Of a DNA stretch of 64,000 nt, positions 43,041 to 52,146 are shown one piece after another (the first letter of the stretch is position 1; the number at the start of each line of letters is the position of its first letter). Both the position numbers and the translations under genes were made by a program. Location of the stretch: assembly GCF_003575965.1 (NCBI RefSeq), contig NZ_QWJJ01000001.1, forward strand, positions 365,285 through 429,284. Direction: 5' to 3'. This stretch comes from Pseudooceanicola sediminis. GTDB lineage: Bacteria > Pseudomonadota > Alphaproteobacteria > Rhodobacterales > Rhodobacteraceae. The notes beneath the pieces were generated by a model. It saw nothing but the letters and a program-made list of their open reading frames with translations, made no database searches and had not been told where the DNA came from.

Positions 43041-43820
43041 ATGGAACAGCCGACCGTGACCACCGGACCCGAGGATATCGAGTCCGCCGCAGGCACCCGC
43101 CAACAGCAGGTCGCCGATACCTTGCGGGATCTGATCGTCACCGGTCAGCTCGACCCTGATCGCAAACACTCCGAGGCGGCCCTCGCCGAGCGCCTCGGAG
43201 TGTCCCGCACGCCGGTCCGACATGCTCTTGCGGTGCTGGTGGAGGAAGGCGTCATGCGTCGGGCTGGCGGGCGCGGCTATGTGGTACGTCAGTACGATGC
43301 GAACGACGTGGCCGTGGCGCTGGAAATTCGTTCGGCAGTCGAGGGCCTTGCTGCCCGCAAGGTGTCCCAGCAGGGATTGTCGCAGGATGTTGCCGCCACG
43401 CTTGACGCTTGCCTGGCAGAGGGCGACGCAATGTTCCGTCCTGGCGAAAGTGGGCCTGTCGACGAGGCCCGCTATTCGAGAATGAACGAGGCCTTCCACG
43501 AAGCCATCGCCGTTGCGGCCGGGGGCACACTTTTCGGCGAAGTCCGCGCCGTGCTGGACCGCGTGCCTTTCGGCGCTCCCTCCGCCATCCGGTTTCATCG
43601 CATGGATCCTGTGGAACGCCGGCTGCACCTGCAGCACGCGCACCTTCAGCACCACTACATCGTTGCCGCAATTCGCGCGCGCGACGCTGCCCGCGCCGAG
43701 GCGCTTTTTCGCGAGCACGGTGAAATGATCAAGGTCAGCCTGGGCCTGACCCGAGGCCCATGGCAGCGCACTGCCGGTAGCGGCTTGCCCATCAGCCCTG
43801 GTGTCCGACCATCGGAGTAG
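43041..43820 (+). CDS. GntR-family transcriptional regulator (FCD domain)
   Basis: A 259-residue regulator: winged helix (QQVADTLRDLIVTGQLDPDR ... LAERLGVSRTPVRHALAVLVEEG) and an all-helical FCD ligand domain with the metal-binding His residues in NEAFHEAI and the late HLQHAHLQHH segment. ATG 43041 lies 16 bases after the O-demethylase stop, with GAGGAG overlapping that stop. It probably senses an acid intermediate and controls the O-demethylase and perhaps the convergent TRAP operon. Confidence 0.88.
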   Translation: MEQPTVTTGPEDIESAAGTRQQQVADTLRDLIVTGQLDPDRKHSEAALAERLGVSRTPVRHALAVLVEEGVMRRAGGRGYVVRQYDANDVAVALEIRSAVEGLAARKVSQQGLSQDVAATLDACLAEGDAMFRPGESGPVDEARYSRMNEAFHEAIAVAAGGTLFGEVRAVLDRVPFGAPSAIRFHRMDPVERRLHLQHAHLQHHYIVAAIRARDAARAEALFREHGEMIKVSLGLTRGPWQRTAGSGLPISPGVRPSE

Positions 43821-43986
43821 CGCCTGTTACCTATCGCTAGGTTGCTAACTGAACGAACGGAAATGGATATCGGTTGCTGCGGGCGGCAAGGCCTTGGGGA
43901 AGGCCGTCAACTCAGATTGCTCGCGCGCGTTCCACGTGCCAGCCACTGGGCTTCAGCTTTGCGACACCCACCGATGAGAAACCGTT

Positions 43987-44014
43987 GAAAGGGGGGCGAT
44001 ATCGCCCCCCTTTC
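43987..44014. terminator. Bidirectional terminator between the GntR gene and the TRAP operon
   Basis: A perfect 28-base palindrome (two 14-base arms, GAAAGGGGGGCGAT and its complement). It lies between two convergent units. In RNA a small loop must open at the centre. T runs are limited to the TTTC arm ends. Confidence 0.7.
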
Positions 44015-44087
44015 CCAGACAGCCCAATCCGAAAGCTTTGCGCGGAATGCCACCCCCTACGCCCCGCTGCATGCGCCAGCGCGCGGA

Positions 44088-45401
44088 TCAGAGGTACGCG
44101 AGCCACGTTGCAACAGGCGGAAACACGATGATCAGCAGCACAGCGACAATCATCGCGATGACGAAAGGAAATGCACCGCGAAAGATATCTCCAACCTGCA
44201 AGTCCGGATCGTTCATTGCCGATTTGATGGTGTAAACGGACAGCCCAAACGGCGGCGTCAAAAGGCCGACTTCAACCGAAACGACCGTCAGGACGCCAAA
44301 CCAGACCAGGTCGAAGCCCGCAGCCTCGGCGACGGGCAAGGCGATCGGAAGCATGATCAGCATGATCGAAATGGAGTCGATCAGGCAGCCAAGTGCAACA
44401 ATCAGAAGAAGATAGCACAGCAGAAAGCCATAGGGCCCCACCGGTCCGGAGAGAAAAAAGTCAGCCAGTTCCCGCGGTACGCCAGACAAGGCGAGCATTC
44501 GACTGAAAAAGGTCGCAGCCATGATCAAAAGAAGAACGGAAACGGTGATCTGACCGGTCTCGACAAGCAATGTCCATAGGGTGCTGCGTCCGAGGGATCG
44601 GCGAACCAAGGCAATCACCAAAGCGCCAAAAGCCCCCGCCGCGCCAGCCTCTGTCGGATTGAAGAACCCACCGTACAGGCCGCCAAGCACCAGCAACATC
44701 AATGACAGGATCGGCACAGATTTTCGGGCGACGGAAGCAGGGCTGAGGTCTTCCTGGTGGACCGAGACAGCCTCTTGCGTAAAGACGAAGTCCTTGCGGG
44801 TCTTGGCCAGCAGGAGGATCGTGGCTGAGAACAGGACTGACAGCAGAATTCCCGGTCCGATTCCGGCCAGAAACATGCGCCCGACGGATTCCTCGGCCAG
44901 CACCGCATAGACGATCATCAAGAGCGAGGGAGGGATCATCATCCCCAGCACCGAGGAGCCCGCAACGACCCCGGTTGCGAATTTTTTCTGATAGCCATGG
45001 CGCGTCATTTCCGGCACAGCCACACGGCTGAAGACGGTGGCAGAGGCCACAGAGATGCCGGTAATCGAGGCGAAGACGGCATTGGCGAACACAGTGGCAA
45101 CCCCCAGGCCCGCCGTGACACGCTTGAGCAGCTTCTCAAACACGTCGAAGGTGTCCTTTCCGACCCCTGAGACTGTTACGAGCAGCCCCATCAGGACGAA
45201 CAGTGGAACGACCGCGAACAAATACTCGCGCAGGGAGTCGTTGGCGACAGCGCCAATCATGCGCATGGCGATCGCCTCGTTCCGGATCAGGGCGACACCG
45301 CAAAAAGACACCAGCAGCATGCCGATTGCGATTGGCAGACCGAGGTAGATCAGGACAACCATCGCGGCGATTGCGTAGGTTCCAATTTCAAAAGTGCTCA
45401 T
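44088..45401 (-). CDS. TRAP transporter large permease (DctM)
   Basis: A 437-residue membrane protein of normal DctM length with about 12 helices. Motifs SVLGMMIPPSLLMIVYAVLAEESVG, NPTEAGAAGAFGALV and VGLLTPPFGLSVYTIKSA are diagnostic. It is the last gene of a six-gene operon (49498 down to 44088) and lies six bases after the small permease gene. It forms the sodium-coupled import channel with that subunit. Confidence 0.93.
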   Translation of the reverse strand: MSTFEIGTYAIAAMVVLIYLGLPIAIGMLLVSFCGVALIRNEAIAMRMIGAVANDSLREYLFAVVPLFVLMGLLVTVSGVGKDTFDVFEKLLKRVTAGLGVATVFANAVFASITGISVASATVFSRVAVPEMTRHGYQKKFATGVVAGSSVLGMMIPPSLLMIVYAVLAEESVGRMFLAGIGPGILLSVLFSATILLLAKTRKDFVFTQEAVSVHQEDLSPASVARKSVPILSLMLLVLGGLYGGFFNPTEAGAAGAFGALVIALVRRSLGRSTLWTLLVETGQITVSVLLLIMAATFFSRMLALSGVPRELADFFLSGPVGPYGFLLCYLLLIVALGCLIDSISIMLIMLPIALPVAEAAGFDLVWFGVLTVVSVEVGLLTPPFGLSVYTIKSAMNDPDLQVGDIFRGAFPFVIAMIVAVLLIIVFPPVATWLAYL

Positions 45402-45407
45402 CCGCCC

Positions 45408-45968
45408 TCAACTTTTCTGACCGTTCGCGCGCAGGCTGCCATAGGCACGCACAACACACTCGATTGTAGCGACGGTGACGCCAAGCAAGATCATCGCCCG
45501 AAAGGGCCAGGTTGGCAGCGTTGCGATGCCGGTCACGCCGATATACTCTCCAGACCCCAGGTCCTTTTCGAAGATGCTCACTGTGGACCAGGCGATCAGC
45601 CCGAGCATCGCAGCGCCCGCGAGGTCGAAGACCGCGGACACCATGCCTCCGATGCGCGGGAACCGACGGGTGAGCGGCGGCAGGAAGATTTCTGTCCGCG
45701 CCAAGCGATTGGCGCGGATCGTGGCTGCGAGCTGCAGATAAACGATCATCACCAGTACAAGTGCGCCCAGTTCGGAAACCATCGGCAACGACGACCCCAG
45801 CACGTTGCGGAACACGATGTCACTGCAAATGATCAGCATCAGCAAGCCGATCATCACGGTGCCAGTGGCGGCCAGCCCATCGACGATGCGGGCCCAGCCT
45901 CTCGCCCACAGGGGGGCGGGGTGCCCGCTTGGAACGCGGGCACCTTTCGGAGTGTTTTCGGAGTACAA
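45408..45968 (-). CDS. TRAP transporter small permease (DctQ)
   Basis: A 186-residue four-helix membrane protein: GLAATGTVMIGLLMLIICSDIVFRNVLG and LGALVLVMIVYLQLAATIRANRLARTEIF are typical DctQ segments. The start is TTG 45968, supported by AAGGG nine bases upstream and by the 12-base spacing from the binding-protein stop; no ATG or GTG would keep the first helix. Confidence 0.88.
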   Translation of the reverse strand: MYSENTPKGARVPSGHPAPLWARGWARIVDGLAATGTVMIGLLMLIICSDIVFRNVLGSSLPMVSELGALVLVMIVYLQLAATIRANRLARTEIFLPPLTRRFPRIGGMVSAVFDLAGAAMLGLIAWSTVSIFEKDLGSGEYIGVTGIATLPTWPFRAMILLGVTVATIECVVRAYGSLRANGQKS

Positions 45969-45980
45969 TGGACTGGACCC

Positions 45981-47069
45981 TTACTTGTCCCAATCGCGTG
46001 CAGGTTCTTCACCTGCGGCACGCAGAGCTTCCATGTAGAGTCCCAGAAACTCGGTTGCTGGCACGCCCTGTGCATCGACGCTGGCCGCCCATTCTCCTGC
46101 AAGGTCGGGCAGTTTGTCGACCCAGGCCTGACGTTCACCATCCGGCATCTGCACGATGGTCACCGGCGGTGTCTGATCGGCTCCGTTCTTCACCATCAGG
46201 TCGAGCATCATCTCGTGTCGGTCCACCATGTCCTGTCCGTGGGACTTGGTGTAATATTTGCCCGCCTCGATCATAGCGGACTGCACCTCTTCGGGCAGGG
46301 TATCCCAGACGTCCTTGTTGATCGCGATCGCCCCCGAGAATGCCGCCCCCGCGTCGAAGCGGTTGATATAGGGCGCAACTTCATAAAGTTTGATCGGCAT
46401 CGCGCCGAGTGCGAGCGTCAGCGCACCGTCAGATACGCCAGTCTGCACGTCGGTATAGAAAGTTGTCAGCGCACCATCGACCGCATTGGCCCCGGTGCCC
46501 CGCAACCAGTTGCCCAGCACCCCGGGCGCCGACAGCTTCATGCCATCGATGTCATCGATTCCGGTCAGAGGCTCCTTGGTGTAGATGTCGTAAAGATCCG
46601 TCGCCGTCAGGCCCAGAACTTTGACGTTATGGTCTTCCCATTCATTTCGAAACGCTTCGTTCGTTTCCAGAAGTTCCTCCATCACGGCCAGAAGCACAGG
46701 AGGATTGGCGGTCGCAAAGGGCGTGTTGGTGGACACCTGGCTCAGCGGCAACTGTGCAGGTTCGAGAAACGAAAACACCCAGCCAACATCGGTGATGCCC
46801 TGTTCAACCGAACTCAGCGTTGCATTCGCCTTGTAGAGCGTCCCTCCAAACGCCTCGTTCCAATTGATTTTGTAGGTGCCGTCTTGCGCCAGAATCTCGT
46901 CTGTGCGGGCCATGAAATGCGTCTGGATCATGCCAACCCATGGCACCACTGTCGGATGGCTCGATGCCACCGTCAGATCGATCGTTTCCTGCGCAAACAG
47001 AGCGGCGGGCATCAGCAACGCGCCCGTCACAGCCCCTATGCGAGTCAAAGTCCCCATAAACGTCTTCAT
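45981..47069 (-). CDS. TRAP substrate-binding protein (DctP)
   Basis: A 362-residue periplasmic binding protein with a Sec signal (MKTFMGTLTRIGAVTGALLM, cleavage near ALFA-QE). DIDGMKLSAPGVLGNWLRGTGANAV holds the family's carboxylate-binding Arg region, and AIAINKDVWDTLPEEVQSAM is the typical C-terminal segment. ATG 47069 has GGGAGG six bases upstream. Its place with a CoA-transferase and a lyase suggests an organic or aromatic acid as substrate. Confidence 0.9.
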   Translation of the reverse strand: MKTFMGTLTRIGAVTGALLMPAALFAQETIDLTVASSHPTVVPWVGMIQTHFMARTDEILAQDGTYKINWNEAFGGTLYKANATLSSVEQGITDVGWVFSFLEPAQLPLSQVSTNTPFATANPPVLLAVMEELLETNEAFRNEWEDHNVKVLGLTATDLYDIYTKEPLTGIDDIDGMKLSAPGVLGNWLRGTGANAVDGALTTFYTDVQTGVSDGALTLALGAMPIKLYEVAPYINRFDAGAAFSGAIAINKDVWDTLPEEVQSAMIEAGKYYTKSHGQDMVDRHEMMLDLMVKNGADQTPPVTIVQMPDGERQAWVDKLPDLAGEWAASVDAQGVPATEFLGLYMEALRAAGEEPARDWDK

Positions 47070-47088
47070 CGTTTTCCTCCCTCGATGA

Positions 47089-47493
47089 TCATGAAAGTGC
47101 AAAAGTCTGCGTCGCGTAGTTCAGTCGCAGGGTCACCGACCCTTCGTTGATCAGCCAGGGCCGCACGACAAAACTGCGCGCGCCACTCTGGTGCATCGGA
47201 TCACGTGCTGCGATCTCCGCAGCGGCCTCAGGTGAGGCGGCGCGCACGATGACCATGCCCTCCCCCTCCCAGTGCTGGCCATCGCCGCTCCACAACGGCC
47301 CTGCCGCAAACAGGATTCCGTCGTTTTCAAGCTGCACCTGAAACGCCAGGTGCGGCTCCATATTGGCGAAAACCGCCCCCAGCCCGTCGGTTGGCGTGGT
47401 GAAAATGGCGTAGAGCTGCTTTTGCAGCATCGCGCCACTGGCCTCCAGCACCGCCGCGACGGGCACGGCTTTCGGGTTGTCATGGTCGGTCAT
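47089..47493 (-). CDS. YciI-like protein (dimeric alpha/beta barrel)
   Basis: A 134-residue protein with the YciI-type fold: MLQKQLYAIFTT, a middle stretch ...HLAFQVQLENDGILFAAGPLW and MVIVRAASPEAAAEIAARDP, then the beta strand FVVRPW. YciI relatives share the fold of muconolactone isomerase; some act in aromatic pathways. ATG 47493 has GGAGG upstream; the ORF start at 47622 would lie inside the CoA-transferase gene. It lies between the CoA-transferase and binding-protein genes, so a catalytic or isomerising role in the same pathway is possible. Confidence 0.78.
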   Translation of the reverse strand: MTDHDNPKAVPVAAVLEASGAMLQKQLYAIFTTPTDGLGAVFANMEPHLAFQVQLENDGILFAAGPLWSGDGQHWEGEGMVIVRAASPEAAAEIAARDPMHQSGARSFVVRPWLINEGSVTLRLNYATQTFALS

Positions 47494-47521
47494 CAAGGTC
47501 TCCTCCCTCAAGTATCCGGTG

Positions 47522-48670
47522 TCAGCTGACCTTTCGCTTCGCGTCCAGTTCCGCACGAATTTCGGCGCCATGTTCATCCAGTGTCGGAGGTGGCTTGACG
47601 TCGAATTCCGACTGATCGTCAAAGCTGTAGGGCGGACGCACGGTCGTGAACGGGCCCATTTCGGGATGGTCAGACGTAACCTTTATGCGCAGATGCTGTG
47701 CCTGCGGGTCTTCCAGCGCCTCATCAGCGTCATAGGCGGGCGAATGCGGGACCTCGGCCTGTTCAAGCCTGGCACACCAGGCATCGCGGGTATCGGACAG
47801 AAAGATCGGCGTGAAGATATCGATCAGGTCATCCTGATGGCGGATACGCTCAAGCCGCTCGGCAAAGCGTGGATCCTGCTTCAGCTCTTCCTGCCCTGTC
47901 GCGTCCAGCAGTCCCTCCCAGAATTTGGTGGGTGACGACATGTGGATCGCGACCCATTTGGCATCGCTGCATTCAAACGTATAGCTTTGCGAGACAACGG
48001 GACGGGACAGCGGCCCCATGATCTCGCCTTCCGAATAGTAGTGGGTGAAACTGTCGAGGTTGAAATGCGCCATCGCCTCAAGCATCGAGATATCCAGACG
48101 ACGCCCCTGCCCCGTGCCGGCGCGCTCCAGAAGGGCGGCAAGGATGCCCATTGCGGCGTATTGGCCGGTCACCGAATCCGCGATGGCGGGGCCAATGACA
48201 CGTGGGTTCTGGGGGGGCGTCAGTAGCCGCAGATAGCCGCTGGCGGCCTGGGCCACGGTATCGTAGGCGGGCCGGTCCTTGTAAGGGCCCGATTTGCCGA
48301 ACCCGGAAATAGCACAGTAGATCAAGCGGGGATTGATCTGGCGCAGGGCATCTTCACCCGCTCCAAGTTTTTCAGCGACACCGGGGCGGAAGTTCTGGAT
48401 GAACACATCCGCCGTCGCAACGAGATCGTGCAGAACAGCCAGGTCCTCGGGCTTTTTTGTATCCAGCGCGATGGAGCGTTTGTTGCGATTGTAGGTTTGG
48501 TAATGCGGCGAGTAGAGCCCGCCCTTGAAGGCACGGAACGGATCGCCGGTGCCGGGGCGTTCAACCTTGATCACATCAGCGCCGAGATCGGCCAGATGCA
48601 TACCCGCGGCTGGCCCCGTGATGTATGTTCCCAACTCGATGACGCGGATATTCTTGAGTATTTTAACCAT
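47522..48670 (-). CDS. CaiB/BaiF (class III) CoA-transferase
   Basis: A 382-residue protein. It starts with KNIRVIELGTYITGPAAGMHLADLGADVIKVERPGTGDP, the family signature; the catalytic Asp is expected in the segment GQYAAMGILAALLERAGTGQ region after IADSVTG. These enzymes move CoA between a CoA-thioester and a free acid. The gene starts 15 bases after the citryl-CoA-lyase-like gene, so the pair may activate and then cleave a tricarboxylate-like acid. Confidence 0.9.
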   Translation of the reverse strand: MVKILKNIRVIELGTYITGPAAGMHLADLGADVIKVERPGTGDPFRAFKGGLYSPHYQTYNRNKRSIALDTKKPEDLAVLHDLVATADVFIQNFRPGVAEKLGAGEDALRQINPRLIYCAISGFGKSGPYKDRPAYDTVAQAASGYLRLLTPPQNPRVIGPAIADSVTGQYAAMGILAALLERAGTGQGRRLDISMLEAMAHFNLDSFTHYYSEGEIMGPLSRPVVSQSYTFECSDAKWVAIHMSSPTKFWEGLLDATGQEELKQDPRFAERLERIRHQDDLIDIFTPIFLSDTRDAWCARLEQAEVPHSPAYDADEALEDPQAQHLRIKVTSDHPEMGPFTTVRPPYSFDDQSEFDVKPPPTLDEHGAEIRAELDAKRKVS

Positions 48671-48685
48671 GTTGCCTCGCCCCGA

Positions 48686-49498
48686 CTACGCTGTTTCAGA
48701 GGTCGCCGTGCCCGGCTTTGTTCCATCGTACGAAATCGCAAGATCTGCCTGATGGGACATGATGAAGCCGATAGGGCGCAGCGCCTCTTCCAGAAGATGC
48801 GCGGCCAGCCCGGCAGTACGCGCCAGCAAGGGCACGGCCTTCAGGGCATCGACGGGCCATCCAGCATCCAGACAGGTAGCAGGAATCGCACCGGAGACAT
48901 TGATCGGCAGGGGCCGCTCGATGATGCCCGGCGCATGTTGCGCAAGATAGCGCAGCGTTTCGATATATTTACCGGAAATTCCAAGCTCGTCGGCGATCTC
49001 AAGCAGCTTGTTGGCGCGCGGATCGCCGCTGCTGTGTTGTGGATGGCCGAGGCCCGGAACCTTCTGACGGGCTTGCTTGAGCTTCTGCAAACTGGCGATG
49101 ACAGCGGTTTCCAGATCGGTGCCCTCGGTTTCCGAAGCCGCGATAATGTCATGCAGGAATCGGCCCGAAACCTCTGAACTGCCAGCGACGACCGACCCCA
49201 TGCCAAGAAGACCTGCCGCCATCGCGCCCTGCCAGGCCTCGGGTCCGGCGGTCAAGGTCATGCGCGCGGCCTGCACACTGGGAACCAGCCCGTGCTCAGC
49301 AATCGCGACAAGGCAGGCATCCAGCATTTTGCGCTGTTCGGCTGTGGGGCGGGTTCCCACCACCAGCAGCCAGAAGTAATCGCTGAAGTCGATTTGCCCG
49401 ATCAGATCATCGCACAGGTCATGGCCCCGCACCGTGATGGTGTCTGCGTCCGACGTTGCAATCGCTGTGTAAGCCTGGTCCTGCTTGCCAATTCTCAT
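48686..49498 (-). CDS. Citryl-CoA-lyase-like protein (citrate synthase fold)
   Basis: A 270-residue protein, much shorter than citrate synthase. KVPGLGHPQHSSGDPRA corresponds to GFGH..Y..DPR of citrate synthase, with the catalytic His. PLPINVSGAIPATCLDAGWP replaces the region that carries the catalytic Asp of citrate synthase (NVDF), so a lyase or another C-C reaction on a CoA thioester is more likely. The C-terminus GLAAHLLEEALRP matches citryl-CoA lyases. ATG 49498 has AAGGTGG upstream. It is the first gene of the six-gene operon. Confidence 0.8.
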   Translation of the reverse strand: MRIGKQDQAYTAIATSDADTITVRGHDLCDDLIGQIDFSDYFWLLVVGTRPTAEQRKMLDACLVAIAEHGLVPSVQAARMTLTAGPEAWQGAMAAGLLGMGSVVAGSSEVSGRFLHDIIAASETEGTDLETAVIASLQKLKQARQKVPGLGHPQHSSGDPRANKLLEIADELGISGKYIETLRYLAQHAPGIIERPLPINVSGAIPATCLDAGWPVDALKAVPLLARTAGLAAHLLEEALRPIGFIMSHQADLAISYDGTKPGTATSETA

Positions 49499-49598
49499 TC
49501 CACCACCTTTTCGCATATCGAAATAAATTTCTCTTGCCGAAAAGATGGCAGCGAATTATCGTTTGGTCAAGGCCATTGGTTCGTGTGTTCTGGTGGCG

Positions 49599-49630
49599 GT
49601 CGATCGATGCGATAGACGACCATCGATGAC
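49599..49630. promoter_or_regulatory. Inverted repeat in the divergent region, IclR operator candidate
   Basis: GTCGATCGATG (49599-49609) and CATCGATGAC (49621-49630) form a near-perfect dyad with one extra base. It lies between the six-gene operon and the IclR gene and would let the IclR protein control both directions. Confidence 0.4.
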
Positions 49631-49652
49631 AAACCCAAGGAGCCCCGGTTGC

Positions 49653-50516
49653 ATGACACTGGACCGCACAACACAGAGCACCCCTGACCCACAGCCCCAT
49701 AAAGGCGCACGTGACGCGCACGACGACAGGAAGCCTGCCGAATTCGTCGAAGCCTTGGCCAAGGGCCTTGCCGTTCTCGAGGCGTTTGATTCCGGACACC
49801 CCGAGATGTCGCTGAGCGAGATTGCCCGCCGCATCGGATCGTCGCCCGCCGCGGCACGACGCAGCCTGATCACGCTCAGCGCGCTCGGCTATGTCGGGCA
49901 GCGGAACAAGAAGTTCCACCTGCGTCCGAAGATCATGACCCTGGGCTCAGCCTTCTATTTCTCGGCCCGCATTGACGAAGTTTTGCAGCCCTTCCTGCGC
50001 GATCTGGTGACCAAGTTCGGCGATGCGTCGTCTGTGGCGACGCTGGAGCAGCGCGATGTGATCTACATCGCCCACAATTCCGTGCAGCGTGCCCGTCGTG
50101 CCGCCGCGACCGTCGGCGCGCGCTATCCGGCTTATGCCACTTCGCTCGGGCGCGTCCTTTTGGCGGGGCAAAGCGACACAGCGCTGGATCGTTATTTCGA
50201 CGGGTTGGTCATAGAACCGCTGACCTCGAAAACCATCACGGATCCCGAGGCCCTACGGGCGGAAATCGAGCTTATTCGACAGGACGGCTATTCAACGACA
50301 GTCGACCAGCTCGACTACGGTATCACCGCGCTGGCGGTGCCTGTCAGATCGCTCGACGGGCGCACGATCGCTGCGCTGAACACGTCTGGCTACACCGGCA
50401 TGGTGGATCCGGCCGCACTGATCGAACACCGACTGCCTGACCTGCGGATCATGGCATCCAGCATCGCGCAGTCGCTGGCAAAGTATCCGGTGCTGGAAGG
50501 CATCATAGGATCATGA
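49653..50516 (+). CDS. IclR-family transcriptional regulator (PcaR/PcaU-like)
   Basis: A 287-residue regulator: winged helix (EALAKGLAVLEAFDSGHPEMSL, ARRIGSSPAAARRSLITLSALGYV) and an IclR effector domain (VIYIAHNSVQRARRAAATVGARYPAYATSLGRVLLAG; GITALAVPVRSLDGRTIAALN). The resemblance to PcaR/PcaU suggests an aromatic-acid-derived effector. ATG 49653 is chosen for AAGGAG ten bases upstream. It lies at the head of the amidohydrolase-ligBA unit and faces the six-gene operon. Confidence 0.9.
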   Translation: MTLDRTTQSTPDPQPHKGARDAHDDRKPAEFVEALAKGLAVLEAFDSGHPEMSLSEIARRIGSSPAAARRSLITLSALGYVGQRNKKFHLRPKIMTLGSAFYFSARIDEVLQPFLRDLVTKFGDASSVATLEQRDVIYIAHNSVQRARRAAATVGARYPAYATSLGRVLLAGQSDTALDRYFDGLVIEPLTSKTITDPEALRAEIELIRQDGYSTTVDQLDYGITALAVPVRSLDGRTIAALNTSGYTGMVDPAALIEHRLPDLRIMASSIAQSLAKYPVLEGIIGS

Positions 50517-50546
50517 CGCAATACCCTTGGAGGAGGAAAAACCCAC

Positions 50547-52058
50547 ATGTGCAGACTTTGCAGCCCCCTGACCCCAGAGGCGCCCTGCCCGACCCGGCGC
50601 AATTTCCTGAAGACAGCGATGGTCAGCGGCGCAGCCGCGACAACCGGACTGGCTGGCGCTGGTTCGTTGCGCGCACAGGAAGTCGCGGCCTCAACCCTGC
50701 CTGAGGGACTTGGCACGCCGGGGCGACGCGTATTGATCAAGGGCGGCGCCGTGTTGTCCATGGATGACGCCGTCGGCAATTTTGCTGTCGGCGACGTGCT
50801 GATTGACGGAAAGAAGATCGTCGAGGTCGGTGCCAATATCGAGGCGGGCGATGCCGTGGTGATCGAGGCTGCGGGCAAGATCGTCATGCCCGGCTTTGTC
50901 GACACCCACCACCACCAGTTCGAAACCGCACTGCGCAGCCAGCTGGCCAACGGCATCCTGATCAATGACGGACTGCCCGAAAATGCCTCCAATTACTACG
51001 AGACGATCTTGCAAGGGTTTTCGCAAGTTTATCGTCCCGAAGACGTCTATATCAACGAATTGTTCGGCGGCATTGCCCAGCTGGATGCGGGCGTTACCAC
51101 GGTGATGGACGTCAGCCAGATTCACCACTCGCCTGAACACTCGGACGCCGCGATCGAAGGCCTGCGCGATGCAGGGCGGCGCGGTGTCTTCGGCTATTTC
51201 GAGGGTTGGGGCGAACGCTCGAAATATCCCACCGACGCTGCACGCATCAAGAAGGAGTACTTTACCTCCGATGACCAGCTGACAACCATGGTCATGGGTG
51301 GCGAGATATATGTGCCGGGTTACGAAGCCGCCTGGAAGGTCGGGCGCGAGCTGGATCTGCCGATTGCCCTTCATGTTGTCGGTACCTTCGGGATGCAGCC
51401 GACGTTCGACGAACTGGGCGCAGCGGGCATGTTCGGCGAGGACAACATCTTCATCCATATGACCGGCATGTCCGACGATGGCTGGAAATATGCTCAGGAT
51501 GCGGGTGCCCATCTGTCGCTTTCGGTGCCGATCGAAATGCAGATGCGCCACGGCACGCCGCCGATCCAGCGCGCCATCGACATGGGCTTCTCGACCTCGT
51601 TGTCGACCGATGTGGAATGCACGATGACGGCCGATTTCTTTACCCAGATGCGTAGCATGATGACCTTGCAACGCATGTTCGCCAACGAAAAGGCGCTGGC
51701 TGGGCAGGAATACCCCCGGCTGATGCCCTGCATAGATGCAATCCGCCATGCCACGATGGGCGGTGCCGAAGGGCTGAAACTGGACCGCAAGGTCGGCTCC
51801 CTGACGCCGGGAAAAGAGGCCGACATCATCTTGCTGGACGCCGAGGCTATCAACGTCGCCCCTCTGAACAACGTCCCCGGTGCAGTGGTAACCCTGATGG
51901 AGCGTAGCAACGTCGACACCGTTTTTGTCGCGGGCTCGGTGAAAAAGTGGAACGGCCAACTGATGGGCTTTGATATCGCCCGCCTGCGCAGCGAGCTGGA
52001 AACAAGCCGCGACTATCTCTTCGATGCCGCAGGTATCGAGCGCGATCTGTTCGCGTAA
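50547..52058 (+). CDS. Tat-exported amidohydrolase
   Basis: A 503-residue protein with a twin-arginine signal (TRRNFLKTAM, hydrophobic stretch to SLRA-QE near residue 44), preceded by a Cys-rich start MCRLCSPLTPEAPC. The metal-dependent hydrolase fold follows: HxH in DTHHHQFET (about 122-126), later His in PIALHVVG and IFIHMTG, and Asp in LSTDVE, the set seen in the TrzA/ATZ group (COG0402). It would deaminate, dechlorinate or hydrolyse a ring or amide compound outside the cytoplasm. GGAGGAGG precedes the ATG. It lies 30 bases after the iclR-type gene. Confidence 0.87.
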   Translation: MCRLCSPLTPEAPCPTRRNFLKTAMVSGAAATTGLAGAGSLRAQEVAASTLPEGLGTPGRRVLIKGGAVLSMDDAVGNFAVGDVLIDGKKIVEVGANIEAGDAVVIEAAGKIVMPGFVDTHHHQFETALRSQLANGILINDGLPENASNYYETILQGFSQVYRPEDVYINELFGGIAQLDAGVTTVMDVSQIHHSPEHSDAAIEGLRDAGRRGVFGYFEGWGERSKYPTDAARIKKEYFTSDDQLTTMVMGGEIYVPGYEAAWKVGRELDLPIALHVVGTFGMQPTFDELGAAGMFGEDNIFIHMTGMSDDGWKYAQDAGAHLSLSVPIEMQMRHGTPPIQRAIDMGFSTSLSTDVECTMTADFFTQMRSMMTLQRMFANEKALAGQEYPRLMPCIDAIRHATMGGAEGLKLDRKVGSLTPGKEADIILLDAEAINVAPLNNVPGAVVTLMERSNVDTVFVAGSVKKWNGQLMGFDIARLRSELETSRDYLFDAAGIERDLFA

Positions 52059-52146
52059 TCGCCTTTACGGCCCTGCAGATCCTATCTGCGGGGCAAGACG
52101 CAAGCCCGCCCTTTTATGGGTCGCTGAGAGATGAAGGAGCGAAACC

